64,000 bases of DNA, taken from the NCBI RefSeq assembly GCF_003337315.1, contig NZ_QPJV01000004.1, forward strand, positions 62,001-126,000, written 5' to 3'. The DNA comes from Vagococcus fluvialis. Lineage in GTDB: Bacteria > Bacillota > Bacilli > Lactobacillales > Vagococcaceae. The notes below the pieces were generated by a model. That model was given only the letters and a program-made list of their open reading frames with translations. It had not been told where the DNA came from and made no database searches. Below are positions 9,109-17,709 of this stretch, one piece after another. How positions within the stretch are numbered: the first letter of the stretch is position 1; every line of letters starts with the position of its first letter. A program made the position numbers and the translations under genes.

Positions 9109-10729
9109 AAATACACAAGTTATCAACTGGCTACTATCATTTGTTAAACCTTTGTCTTTAAAAATGTCAGGGGCAGTCCTACTAGGAATTATTAGTAATT
9201 TGTCTGTAATTGGGATTACTTTTTTAGGTTTAAAAGAGATGTTTGCTATTCTTTCAGGAGATACAAATTCTGTGATGAAAACTTTTTGGTTATTAATCTT
9301 ATGTGGAGTTATTAGAGGTGTTGCAAGATATATGGAGCAATACCTGAATCATGATATTGCTTTTTCATTACTAGCAAATGTCAGAAGTTCTATTTTTAAA
9401 GTGCTTAGAAAACTTGGTCCTGCTAAGTTGTCAGGAAAAAATAGTGGTGACATGATTACAGCTATCACAACTGATGTAGAAGCTTTAGAAGTCTTTTTTG
9501 CACATACTATTTCTCCGGTTTTCATTGCAATTGGAACAAGTCTTGTTTTAGTAAGTTATTTACTGACAAATCATTTGTATTTAGGTCTTATTCTTCTTTT
9601 AGGTCATCTATTTGTTGGTGTTTTTGTTCCTGTAATTAGTTATAAACAACATGAAAAAACAGGTTCAGTCTATCAGGAAACCTTTGTTTCACTTAACCAA
9701 CAAGTCATTGAAAATGTAGATAGCATTAGAGATATCAATCAATTTTCACTTGAAGAAGAAAAATTAGCCAGTTTACATGAGGCCGGGGAGAAATTAAATC
9801 AAGAATATCAGAAGAAACTAAAACAAAGTAGTAAGATTCAAATACTAAGTGAGTTTGGTGTTATTGGAACGACTATTCTAATGATTTTAGTAGGAACTCA
9901 ATTAGATTTATCCGTCTCACAACAAGTCACAACCAGTATTATTACTCTTAGTTCTTTTGGTTCCGTATTAGCTTTAAGTGGTTTAGGAAATGCACTACTA
10001 TCAACGTTTGCTAGTGGTAAAAGATTGTTTGCTTTAGTAAATGAAGAACCAAATATTATTTTTAATAGTAGTAAACAACAGAATGAAAATGAATTTAATG
10101 ATTTAGTAATTGAAAATCTTTCTTTTAGTTACGATGAAAAACAAATCTTAGATAATCTAAATTTTAATTTAGAAAAGGGAGTCACTCTAGGTATTGGTGG
10201 TGAAAGTGGTAAAGGAAAAAGTACGTTACTTAAGCTACTTATGAGATATTTTGACCCTAATCAAGGACGAATTTTATTTGATAAAAACAATCTAAAAGAC
10301 TATTCGGAAACAGAATTACATTCACTTGAAAGTGTTATGGAGCAGAAGACTTTTATTTTTGCTGATACTATTAAAAATAATATTTCTTTAAAAAATGAAA
10401 AAATAAGCCAAGAAGATATTGAAAAAGCAGCTGAAGCAGCTTCACTTTCTGAGTGGATAGAAAGTTTACCAGATAAATATGAAACAAAGATTGGTGGTCA
10501 GAACCGAGGAGTGTCAGATGGTGAAAAACAACGAATTGGTTTAGCGAGAGTCTTTTTACATGACGCACCTTTATTATTGCTAGATGAGCCAACAAGTAGT
10601 TTAGATTATTTAAATGAGCAAAAAATATTACATACTATCAAACATATTAGTGAAGGTAAAACAACTATAGTTGTTTCTCACAGAGAATCAACTCTTAATA
10701 TTGCAGATAGAGTAATGGTAATTGAATAA
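9095..10729 (+). CDS. ABC exporter-fold half transporter, subunit 2
   Basis: A 544-residue partner with GGGAGG before ATG 9095, overlapping subunit 1 by 14 nt. Membrane domain in residues 15-310; ATPase domain from about 345. Walker A reads GGESGKGKST and Walker B LLLLDEPT with VVSHRES as H-loop. The signature motif is VSDGEKQRI instead of LSGGQ, so one of the two composite ATP sites of the heterodimer is probably degenerate, as in many heterodimeric exporters. Substrate unknown; the third gene under the Fur-type promoter. A pair of hairpins ends the operon. Confidence 0.85.
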   Translation: MKEVKNTQVINWLLSFVKPLSLKMSGAVLLGIISNLSVIGITFLGLKEMFAILSGDTNSVMKTFWLLILCGVIRGVARYMEQYLNHDIAFSLLANVRSSIFKVLRKLGPAKLSGKNSGDMITAITTDVEALEVFFAHTISPVFIAIGTSLVLVSYLLTNHLYLGLILLLGHLFVGVFVPVISYKQHEKTGSVYQETFVSLNQQVIENVDSIRDINQFSLEEEKLASLHEAGEKLNQEYQKKLKQSSKIQILSEFGVIGTTILMILVGTQLDLSVSQQVTTSIITLSSFGSVLALSGLGNALLSTFASGKRLFALVNEEPNIIFNSSKQQNENEFNDLVIENLSFSYDEKQILDNLNFNLEKGVTLGIGGESGKGKSTLLKLLMRYFDPNQGRILFDKNNLKDYSETELHSLESVMEQKTFIFADTIKNNISLKNEKISQEDIEKAAEAASLSEWIESLPDKYETKIGGQNRGVSDGEKQRIGLARVFLHDAPLLLLDEPTSSLDYLNEQKILHTIKHISEGKTTIVVSHRESTLNIADRVMVIE

Positions 10730-10749
10730 GATGAAGAAAAGGTTGTCAC

Positions 10750-10779
10750 AGAAGTAGCTTATTTATTGAAGCTACTTCT
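10750..10779 (+). terminator. Hairpin after the ABC operon
   Basis: AGAAGTAGCTT and AAGCTACTTCT form an 11-bp perfect stem with an 8-nt loop, but no T run follows. The 17-nt string at 10744-10760 that enters it (TGTCACAGAAGTAGCTT) also occurs near 3838-3854, in the 3' region of pepV. It may be a dispersed repeat as well as a transcript end. Confidence 0.5.
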
Positions 10780-10793
10780 ACGACAGTAAAACA

Positions 10794-10830
10794 GGGCGTG
10801 TGACTTATTTTTGTCACACGCCCTATTTTT
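10794..10830. terminator. Bidirectional terminator, ABC operon against hydrolase gene
   Basis: GGGCGTGTGAC and GTCACACGCCC make an 11-bp GC-rich stem around an 8-nt AT loop, followed by TATTTTT on the plus strand and preceded by A-rich sequence that serves the minus strand. It separates the convergent ABC and hydrolase genes. The inner part GTGTGACTTATTTTTGTCACA is shared with the terminator at 57041. Confidence 0.88.
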
Positions 10831-11671
10831 ATTCAGTCAGTTCATTGAGCCAAGTCAGTAAAGCGTCATAAGTTAACTTACTTTCTGCTAATTCCGGCTG
10901 ACGATCAAAATCATGAACCACACCTGTATGTTTGATAAATGTACTATTGGTTACTTGCTTACTAAGCATGTTAGATAAGAAGAAAGGAACATCCTCATCA
11001 GAACGACTAGCTGTAATAAAAATTGGCGGTAGTTTTTTCAGTTGATTGACTGTTAAAGAGTAATCATCTATTAAATTATCTTTCCCTAATATTTCTTTTA
11101 TCCAATTACCAGATTGTCGTAGTGACAGGTAAATCGGATAACGTTCTTCAACACTTGATGAGATTAGGAAATGATTTGAAAGTAAGTGCGTTACATCAGA
11201 AAAAGGAAGTATAGGGTATTTCTTAAAAGACTCACTAGGAAGTAAAAAGTCATTATGAAACAGTGTGTGATAACCATAAAAACTAATGACACCACTAACT
11301 TTAATTTTACTTGCCCATTGCAAAGCAAGATAAGCTCCAGCACTGCGACCAAATAAAATTTTGTCATCAGTTTTTAAATGTAATGCTTTTTGATAATTTG
11401 TTTCAAACCAATTAAAAAAAGATTGAATAGCAGAAAAAATAGTATCTATTTTGCATTCTGGAGCTAATGGATAATCTAGTGCGATTAGGTTGTAGCCTTC
11501 ATTTAGAAATAAATCAATATAGGCTTTGGGTAAGTCATCTTTACTTCCAAAAATCAAACCTCCACCATGAAAATAAATAATAGTAGGTTTACTTTCATTA
11601 ACCTTATTTTTATAAAAATCAAAACTTAAAGGAATCTCATCTATTGTAGTGTAGATATAGTTAGTTTTCAT
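10829..11671 (-). CDS. Alpha/beta hydrolase (HGGG-type esterase)
   Basis: A 280-residue hydrolase. An ORF extends to 11746, but the start at 11671 has AAGGAATGA at proper spacing and lies in the last codons of the upstream PucR-type gene, so the two are translationally coupled. The oxyanion motif HGGG is at residues 35-38, the nucleophile S110 is in GRSAG, the acid is in TASRSDEDVPF and the histidine in GVVHDFDR. These features place it in the hormone-sensitive-lipase/acetyl-esterase group, cytoplasmic, with no signal peptide. Its coupling to a PucR-type regulator suggests it takes part in the pathway encoded by the facing operon, for instance opening an ester or lactam-like bond, but no substrate can be assigned. 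Confidence 0.8.
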   Translation of the reverse strand: MKTNYIYTTIDEIPLSFDFYKNKVNESKPTIIYFHGGGLIFGSKDDLPKAYIDLFLNEGYNLIALDYPLAPECKIDTIFSAIQSFFNWFETNYQKALHLKTDDKILFGRSAGAYLALQWASKIKVSGVISFYGYHTLFHNDFLLPSESFKKYPILPFSDVTHLLSNHFLISSSVEERYPIYLSLRQSGNWIKEILGKDNLIDDYSLTVNQLKKLPPIFITASRSDEDVPFFLSNMLSKQVTNSTFIKHTGVVHDFDRQPELAESKLTYDALLTWLNELTE

Positions 11672-13331
11672 TAGTATCATTCCTTTGCTCAAAACTTGTT
11701 TGTAATTTAATCGCAAAGGATAAATTGAATTGGGCATTTTTCTCATTTAAGGAATAGCCGAGTAAACTTTCAATTTTCTCCACACGATATAAAAGGGTAT
11801 TACGATGAATAAATAATTGTCTTGATGTAGTTGCTAGGTTTTGATGATTGTCTAAATAAGCCGTTAATGTGAGCATTAAGTTACTATCATTCTTTCGATC
11901 GTACTGAATAAGTGGGTCTAAAAAATAAGTAGTAAAGTTAGCTGCTTCATTTGTAGGAATAAACTTTCTTAAAAAATTATCTACGTAATAATGATTAGAA
12001 AAAACAAGAGAGTCTTCTTGAGTATTTTTAAAATTAAGAAGTTGTTTAGCTTCTGCATAACTTTCATTAAGTTGATTAACTTCTTTTGTTGAACCTACAA
12101 ACATAGTTAACTTGAATTTATTTTTAAGTGAAACCTCTAAATAATGGTAATAATCTTTAAAAATGCGCTCTTGTTCATTGTTATTAGATTTAGGAACCAA
12201 GTTTTTTTGCCCGAGAAATCCAATAAATTGTTTACCCTGTTTAAACAGATGAAGCTCTGTATTTGCTATTTTTTTATAATTTGAAGAAAGACTTAAGATG
12301 TTTTGGAAGATTAAATCTTCTTCGTGCTTTTGCTGTAAGATATTGTCTTTTGAATAAGTTATCTGGTTAAGGTCAATAATAAAAATTGAATAAGCTATAT
12401 CAAAATTAAAATCAATATCAAAAGAGCGTAACTCTTCTATACTTGAAAAACTAAATAAAAGTTTTCTATAGAAATCACGGAGTTTTTTATTGTTAATATG
12501 TAATTTTTCAGCTTGGTGAACCATTTCTAAAGCAAAAGTAATGGTAGCTTGCTCAAGAACAACATAATCCTTTTGAGCTAAGGGTTTATTTTTTTGCAGG
12601 ACAATGATGTAGCCGTAAGTTACCTCATTGAAAAAAATAGGAAGAATCATTCCATTAGTTTTATTTTTAAAGGTAACTGTTACTGGATGTTTTAACTCAT
12701 CTACCTTTCTTGGAACAACAGAAAGGCAATTTAAATTAAATGATAGATGGTTGCTAGTTGAAAGTAAAAAATCTTCAAAAAGTGAATCGAAATTTTTTGT
12801 TACAAGAGTCCATTCAGCATTAGTAATAATTATAGGTTGGTCGAGTAATTCTTCTAGCTTTTCTTTAAGATAATCAAGGCCATCAGCTTTTAGTCCATAC
12901 TCTAAAAATTTTGAAGTAGTTTCAAGAGCCATTTGATTTGTTTCATGACTGGTTTCAGCTAATAAATTCATAACAGTGTTTAAGATTTTTGAAAAAGCAA
13001 CACCATAAGGAATTTCGATTAATGGAATTCCAAGCTTATTGCAGAGTGTTACTAATTCCTTTGGTAAGGGATTAAGATAAATTTGTGGTTTTATACAAAG
13101 TGCTGCTATATTCAAACGTTTAAATCCTTCAATAAAACTCTTTAGTGCTTCAGGACTATCTTTGAAAAAATAACCTGAAGTTACAATTAATTCACCAGGA
13201 GATAACCAATCTAAAGCATTTGGGTTATCTAGAATATTGACTCCTGTAATTTGATTTGTGACACCTGAATTGCCAGCTAATAATTTAAAATCTTGGAATT
13301 TAGGTAGTTGTAAGAAATCTTCAACTTTCAT
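11661..13331 (-). CDS. PucR family transcription regulator
   Basis: A 556-residue protein with AAAGGAGACG before ATG. Residues 1-125 are the purine catabolism regulator domain (FKLLAGNSGVTNQITGVNILD, GELIVTSGYFF, GIPLIEIP), the middle is a GAF-like/CdaR-type region, and residues 490-550 hold the PucR C-terminal helix-turn-helix (NLATTSRQLFIHRNTLLYRV). PucR and AllR-like proteins control use of purines and their ring-opened products according to allantoin or related ligands. It is divergent from the FdrA operon and the shared intergenic region has two similar inverted repeats. It is thus the likely activator or repressor of that operon. The hydrolase gene is coupled behind it. Confidence 0.9.
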   Translation of the reverse strand: MKVEDFLQLPKFQDFKLLAGNSGVTNQITGVNILDNPNALDWLSPGELIVTSGYFFKDSPEALKSFIEGFKRLNIAALCIKPQIYLNPLPKELVTLCNKLGIPLIEIPYGVAFSKILNTVMNLLAETSHETNQMALETTSKFLEYGLKADGLDYLKEKLEELLDQPIIITNAEWTLVTKNFDSLFEDFLLSTSNHLSFNLNCLSVVPRKVDELKHPVTVTFKNKTNGMILPIFFNEVTYGYIIVLQKNKPLAQKDYVVLEQATITFALEMVHQAEKLHINNKKLRDFYRKLLFSFSSIEELRSFDIDFNFDIAYSIFIIDLNQITYSKDNILQQKHEEDLIFQNILSLSSNYKKIANTELHLFKQGKQFIGFLGQKNLVPKSNNNEQERIFKDYYHYLEVSLKNKFKLTMFVGSTKEVNQLNESYAEAKQLLNFKNTQEDSLVFSNHYYVDNFLRKFIPTNEAANFTTYFLDPLIQYDRKNDSNLMLTLTAYLDNHQNLATTSRQLFIHRNTLLYRVEKIESLLGYSLNEKNAQFNLSFAIKLQTSFEQRNDTNEN

Positions 13332-13350
13332 TTAGTCGTCTCCTTTAGTA

Positions 13351-13369
13351 TTTGTATATTATATACAAA
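13351..13369. promoter_or_regulatory. Inverted repeat 1, candidate PucR operator
   Basis: TTTGTATAT-T-ATATACAAA is a perfect 9-1-9 inverted repeat located 20 nt upstream of the PucR-type start. A related imperfect repeat lies at 13533-13552 next to the FdrA promoter. Sharing of the TTGT..TATA..TATA..ACAA pattern suggests one protein binds both; that it is the adjacent PucR protein is inference. Confidence 0.55.
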
Positions 13370-13402
13370 ACGAATGATATTTTTTTAAATAGAAAGTACG
13401 TT

Positions 13403-13416
13403 TAATAACGCTTTCA
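13403..13416. promoter_or_regulatory. Candidate cre (CcpA) site in the pucR-fdrA intergenic region
   Basis: The minus strand reads TGAAAGCGTTATTA, one mismatch from the cre consensus. It lies between the divergent regulator and the FdrA operon, so carbon catabolite control of the pathway is plausible. Confidence 0.45.
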
Positions 13417-13532
13417 AAAAAGATAAGATAGATGTAGTTAAAGAGATAGTCTTTTAAATACTTAATTTATTATATTTTCACGTATCTTTTTATAGTAGTG
13501 ATACTAGATTGAAGAGAATCACTATATAGATG

Positions 13533-13552
13533 TTGTTATACATTATAGACAA
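13533..13552 (+). promoter_or_regulatory. Inverted repeat 2, candidate operator of the FdrA operon
   Basis: TTGTTATACATTATAGACAA is an imperfect inverted repeat with the same TTGT, TATA, TATA and ACAA blocks as the repeat at 13351. It lies 41-60 nt before the FdrA start, so it would overlap the promoter region. The remainder of the 13332-13593 intergenic stretch is AT-rich and shows no other gene. Confidence 0.5.
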
Positions 13553-13593
13553 AGTATTTTAGATTATCAACTATGAAGAAAGTAGGGAGAAAA

Positions 13594-15138
13594 ATGAGTT
13601 TAACAGTTAAAATAATTAAAAATCGCTACATTGATTCTGTTTCCTTAATGGCTCTATCAACAAAAGCTAATCAAATCGAAGGTGTTTCTCAAGTAATTGT
13701 TGCAATGGCAACTGATATGAATAAAGAAGTTATGAAAAACGTTGGTCTAGTTAACGAAGTTGTTGAAAATGCTGAATCAAGTGATTTACTTATTACAATG
13801 AAACTTGAAGAGAATACAAATGAAGAAGAAATTTTAGCTCAAGTTGAAGCATTACTTAATCACAAAGAAAAAGTTGAAACATCAAGTGAAGAAAGGGTTT
13901 ATCACACCATACAAGATGCCAAGAAAAATAAAGAAGAATCAAACTTGGCTTTAATTTCTGTTAACGGACATTTTGCCACAAGAGAAGCGCTCCAAGCACT
14001 TAATAACGATTTAAATGTCATGATGTTTAGTGATAATGTTTCTGTTGAAGATGAAATTATGCTAAAAGATTTGGCACTTGAAAAAGGCTTATTGATGATG
14101 GGGCCAGATTGTGGAACAGCGATTATTAACAATATTGGTTTAGGATTTGCTAATAAGGTTAGAACAGGAAATATTGGAATAGTTGGTGCATCTGGAACAG
14201 GCTCTCAAGAAATTTCTGTAAGAATTCATGAATTTGGTGGCGGCATCTCTCAAATGCTTGGTACAGGTGGAAGAGATTTAAATGAAGCGATTGGCGGAAA
14301 AATGATGTTGGCAGGTATTGATGCCTTAGCAGAAGATGACAATACTGATGTGATTGTCCTTGTATCCAAACCAACAACAGGTTCTGTCAAACAAAAAATA
14401 TTAACTCGTGTGAAAGAATTAAGTAAACCAGTTGTTATTTGGTTCGTTGGAGAGATGGAGACTTATCAAGAAGATAATATTTATTTTGAAGACATGTCAA
14501 AAAATGCAGCTTTAAAAGCTGTTGAATTAGCAGGAGTAGATATTTCAAAATTAGATTTACATCCTTTAAACTTACCTTTGATTGAAAAGGTTAAGGCTAA
14601 ATTAAACAAGGAACAAAAATATATTAGAGGATTATTTTCAGGTGGAACTTTAGCAAGTGAAGCTTATTATATTACAAAAGAAAAATATGATGATATTTAT
14701 AGCAACACAGTAAAAGAGGCAGCACATCAACTAAAAGATCCACTTAAAAGTGAGGCTCATACATTTATTGACTTTGGGGCAGATGAGTACACAGATGGAA
14801 AACCTCATCCAATGATTGATCCAAGTAATCGAATTGAACGATTTAAACAAGAGGCAAAAGATCCTGAGGTAGGCGTAATCTTACTTGATTTTGTTATTGG
14901 ATACGGGGCTCATGAAGATCCAGTAGGTGTCATGGTAGATGTGATTAAAGAGGCTAAAGATGACGCAGAAAAAGCAGGTCGTCATTTAGAAGTTATTGGA
15001 TATGTTCTTGGTACAGAACTTGATAATCAAGGATTAGCTAGTCAGCTTGAAAAACTAGAAAGCACTGGAGCAACGTATGCAAGTAGTATGCAAAATGCCA
15101 GTTTACTTGCTAGAGAAATGATAGGAAAGGATGAATAA
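13594..15138 (+). CDS. fdrA: FdrA-like acyl-CoA-synthetase-fold protein (carbamoyltransferase subunit candidate)
   Basis: A 514-residue protein; ATG 13594 is preferred over 13573 because AGGGAG precedes it. It resembles FdrA, built from succinyl-CoA ligase alpha-type domains: GPDCGTA at residues 170-176, GASGTGSQE at 198-206 in the nucleotide/CoA-type fold, and ligase-like GGTLASEA and IDFGADEYTDGKPHPMIDP further on. In E. coli FdrA with YlbE and YlbF has been linked to oxamate carbamoyl transfer in anaerobic allantoin breakdown, giving carbamoyl phosphate. Here it is the first gene of an operon that ends in carbamate kinase, so a carbamoyl-transfer role is likely, but the carbamoylated substrate is not identified. 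It overlaps or abuts the DUF1116 gene, supporting a complex. Confidence 0.88.
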   Translation: MSLTVKIIKNRYIDSVSLMALSTKANQIEGVSQVIVAMATDMNKEVMKNVGLVNEVVENAESSDLLITMKLEENTNEEEILAQVEALLNHKEKVETSSEERVYHTIQDAKKNKEESNLALISVNGHFATREALQALNNDLNVMMFSDNVSVEDEIMLKDLALEKGLLMMGPDCGTAIINNIGLGFANKVRTGNIGIVGASGTGSQEISVRIHEFGGGISQMLGTGGRDLNEAIGGKMMLAGIDALAEDDNTDVIVLVSKPTTGSVKQKILTRVKELSKPVVIWFVGEMETYQEDNIYFEDMSKNAALKAVELAGVDISKLDLHPLNLPLIEKVKAKLNKEQKYIRGLFSGGTLASEAYYITKEKYDDIYSNTVKEAAHQLKDPLKSEAHTFIDFGADEYTDGKPHPMIDPSNRIERFKQEAKDPEVGVILLDFVIGYGAHEDPVGVMVDVIKEAKDDAEKAGRHLEVIGYVLGTELDNQGLASQLEKLESTGATYASSMQNASLLAREMIGKDE

Positions 15139-15139
15139 A

Positions 15140-16558
15140 ATGTCTAAATTATTTGAGTCTGATTTAAAAGTAATCAATGTAGGGTTAGAAAAATTTACAG
15201 AAGATATTATTGAACAAGGTGGAGAAAGTGTACAACTTGATTGGGCTCCTCCAGGACTTGGAAATGAAGAAGTTATTAAAGCCTTAGCTATTTTAGAAAA
15301 ACCAGAGAATATGGCTAAAATTGAAGAAGCTAACCAAACTATTTTTGAGATTATTTCCACATCAAGTATCTACTTAACTGGATACGGGAAAGCAATTGAT
15401 GTTGTTCCAGGTATGAAAAAAAATATGATACTTCATGCAGGTCCTCCAATTACTTGGGATAAAATGAATGGCCCAATGAAGGGCGCTGTTCTTGGAGCAA
15501 TTGTATTTGAAGGCTTAGCAGAAAATTTAGAAGAAGCTGAGAAAGTAGCTGCATCAGGCGCTGTCGAATTTAGTCCGTGTCATGAACACAATGCTGTAGG
15601 TTCTATGGCAGGAGTAACTAGTGCTTCAATGTACATGCATATTGTGGAAAATAAAACTTATGGGAACGTTGCTTACACAAACCTAAGTGAGCAATTATCT
15701 AAAATTTTACGAATGGGTGCTAATGACGAATCAGTTATTGAACGACTAATTTGGATGAGAGATGTTTTTGGTCCAATGTTAGCTGAAGCAATGACTTTTA
15801 TAGAAGGTGGCATTGATCTTAGACTACTTGTCTCTCAAGCATTGCAAATGGGGGATGAGCTTCATAACCGAAATGTCGCAGGAACGACTCTCCTTATTCA
15901 AGCCTTAACACCAGGAATTATCCAAACTGATTTTTCAGTTGAAAAACAAAAAGAAGTTTTTGATTTTATTGCCAGTAGTGATTACTTCTCAGGGCCAACT
16001 TGGATGGCATTTTGTAAAGCAGCACTTGATGCTACTTTTGGAGTAGAAGAATATAGCTCAATTGTTTCAACGATGGCTAGAAATGGAACAGAATTTGGCA
16101 TTCGTTTAGCAAGTTTGGATGAAAAAGAATGGTTTGTTGGACCTTCTCAAAAAGTAATTGGACCTATGTTTGCAGGTTATACAGAAGAAGATTCTGGACT
16201 TGATATTGGAGACAGTGCGATTACTGAGACTTTTGGATTAGGAGGATTTGCGATGGCTGCAGCTCCTGCAATTGTAGCTTTAGTTGGTGGAACAGTAGCA
16301 GATGCCACTAATTACAGTTTATCAATGGAGTCGATTACAACAGGTTTAAATCCTAATGTGACCATACCTTCACTTAATTTCATGGGACTTCCGACTGGAA
16401 TTGATGTCATTAAAGTAATGCAAAGCAATACATTACCTGTAATTAATACAGCGATAGCCCATAAAGAAGCAGGAATTGGAATGATTGGAGCAGGTATTAC
16501 TTACCCACCAGTCGAAGCTTTCCAAAAAGCAATAATTGCTTTAAGTAAAAAATTTTAA
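15140..16558 (+). CDS. DUF1116 protein, YlbE-like partner of FdrA
   Basis: A 472-residue DUF1116 protein. The start at 15140 is favoured since AGGAAAGG is 9 nt away; an ATG at 15131 inside the end of fdrA is the alternative. Family segments include VQLDWAPPGLG near residue 32, LHAGPPITWDKMNGPMKGA near residue 98, FSPCHEHNAVGSMAGVTSASM and ETFGLGGFAMAAAPAIVALVGG. In E. coli the homologue YlbE is one of three proteins linked with oxamate carbamoyltransferase. The conserved PCHEHNAVG motif with Cys and two His could be catalytic or metal-binding; this is an inference. One base separates it from the FdrA stop, so equal expression of the two proteins is expected. Confidence 0.87.
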   Translation: MSKLFESDLKVINVGLEKFTEDIIEQGGESVQLDWAPPGLGNEEVIKALAILEKPENMAKIEEANQTIFEIISTSSIYLTGYGKAIDVVPGMKKNMILHAGPPITWDKMNGPMKGAVLGAIVFEGLAENLEEAEKVAASGAVEFSPCHEHNAVGSMAGVTSASMYMHIVENKTYGNVAYTNLSEQLSKILRMGANDESVIERLIWMRDVFGPMLAEAMTFIEGGIDLRLLVSQALQMGDELHNRNVAGTTLLIQALTPGIIQTDFSVEKQKEVFDFIASSDYFSGPTWMAFCKAALDATFGVEEYSSIVSTMARNGTEFGIRLASLDEKEWFVGPSQKVIGPMFAGYTEEDSGLDIGDSAITETFGLGGFAMAAAPAIVALVGGTVADATNYSLSMESITTGLNPNVTIPSLNFMGLPTGIDVIKVMQSNTLPVINTAIAHKEAGIGMIGAGITYPPVEAFQKAIIALSKKF

Positions 16559-16575
16559 AATAGGTGTTGATAAAA

Positions 16576-17694
16576 ATGGCAGAAAAAACAATATTTGACT
16601 TATTAAAAGGAGAAAAGTCTTTAGAAAAAATTAGTCAATTAGATTCTTTTAATGTTGCTGAGGTAAATGAAGAGGGACAAAGCCCTCTTCACTTAGCAGT
16701 TTTAAATAACAATATCGAAATAGCAGCTTTATTACTTCAAAAAGGATTCAATCCTAATCAAAAAGATAATAATCAATTATCACCATTAATTGCTTCAGCA
16801 GCTAATGGTTTAGATGAGATGTTTGAATTATTACTTTTGTATCATCCGGATTTGAAGCAAGTTAACCGTTTTGGTGGAACAGCTCTCCTACCTTCAAGTG
16901 AAAAAGGATTTATTAAAGTTGTTCAAAAAGCACTTGATGCAGGTGTGCCAGTTAATCATCAAAACAGGTTAGGTTGGACAGCATTATTAGAAGCTGTAAT
17001 TTTAGGAAATGAAGGATTTCTTTTTAGGGATATTATTGAAGAATTAGTAAGTCACGGAGCAGATGTAGAGATTAAAGATTTTGATAGTTTATCAGGGATT
17101 GATTACGCTGAAAAAAGAAATAGCCAATTCATTTTACCGATTTTAGAAAAAGAAATAACAGAAACTGCCTTTACAGAAATAAAAAAATTAATTAGAAATA
17201 AAGAGTTTTATAAAGCAATTAAACAATTATTAGAGATAGAAGAATCTGCAGAACAACTTTATTATTTAGGATTTACTTATGAGTGTTTAAAAAACGAAAC
17301 GGCTGCATTTTATTACTATGAGAGAGGCTATGAGTTAGACAATCAGTTTGCCTATTATCTAGGTAATTTAGCTAAAAAAGTTGGCAATTCACAACAAGCT
17401 ATTAGTTATTTTGAAAAGGGAGGAGAAATAAAAACAGATAAGGTGTTTTACAAATATCACTTATCCAATTATTTAAGAGAGCTTGGGAAACATGAAGAAG
17501 CGATTGAAATAATGGATACTTTGTTAGTAGAAGATCCAAAACGAGTAGACTACTTGTTCCATAAAGCCAATAGTTTGCGAAGTTTAGCTCGTCATAAAGA
17601 AGCTTACGAAACAATGATACAAGCAAGTCAAATACAATCAAGCAATTCACTATTTAGTGAGCACGCTAAAGAATCTCAGTTAAAAATGAAATAA
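16576..17694 (+). CDS. Ankyrin-repeat plus TPR protein in the FdrA operon
   Basis: A 372-residue protein; ATG 16576 is used (AGGTG 9 nt upstream), while a GTG at 16564 is possible. Residues 25-190 contain four to five ankyrin repeats (EGQSPLHLAVLNNNIEIAAL, NRFGGTALLPSSEKGF, NRLGWTALLEAVILGNEG, HGADVEIKDFDSLSGIDYA). Residues 200-365 contain TPR-like helical pairs (AAFYYYERGYELDNQFAYYL, QAISYFEKGGEI, EEAIEIMDTLLVEDPK). There is no signal peptide or membrane segment. Such repeat proteins bind other proteins. It occupies the place where E. coli has the DUF2877 protein YlbF, so it may be a scaffold, chaperone or regulator of the FdrA-DUF1116 enzyme. No enzymatic residues are recognisable. Confidence 0.85.
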   Translation: MAEKTIFDLLKGEKSLEKISQLDSFNVAEVNEEGQSPLHLAVLNNNIEIAALLLQKGFNPNQKDNNQLSPLIASAANGLDEMFELLLLYHPDLKQVNRFGGTALLPSSEKGFIKVVQKALDAGVPVNHQNRLGWTALLEAVILGNEGFLFRDIIEELVSHGADVEIKDFDSLSGIDYAEKRNSQFILPILEKEITETAFTEIKKLIRNKEFYKAIKQLLEIEESAEQLYYLGFTYECLKNETAAFYYYERGYELDNQFAYYLGNLAKKVGNSQQAISYFEKGGEIKTDKVFYKYHLSNYLRELGKHEEAIEIMDTLLVEDPKRVDYLFHKANSLRSLARHKEAYETMIQASQIQSSNSLFSEHAKESQLKMK

Positions 17695-17709
17695 GGGAGG
17701 AAAGTTAGA

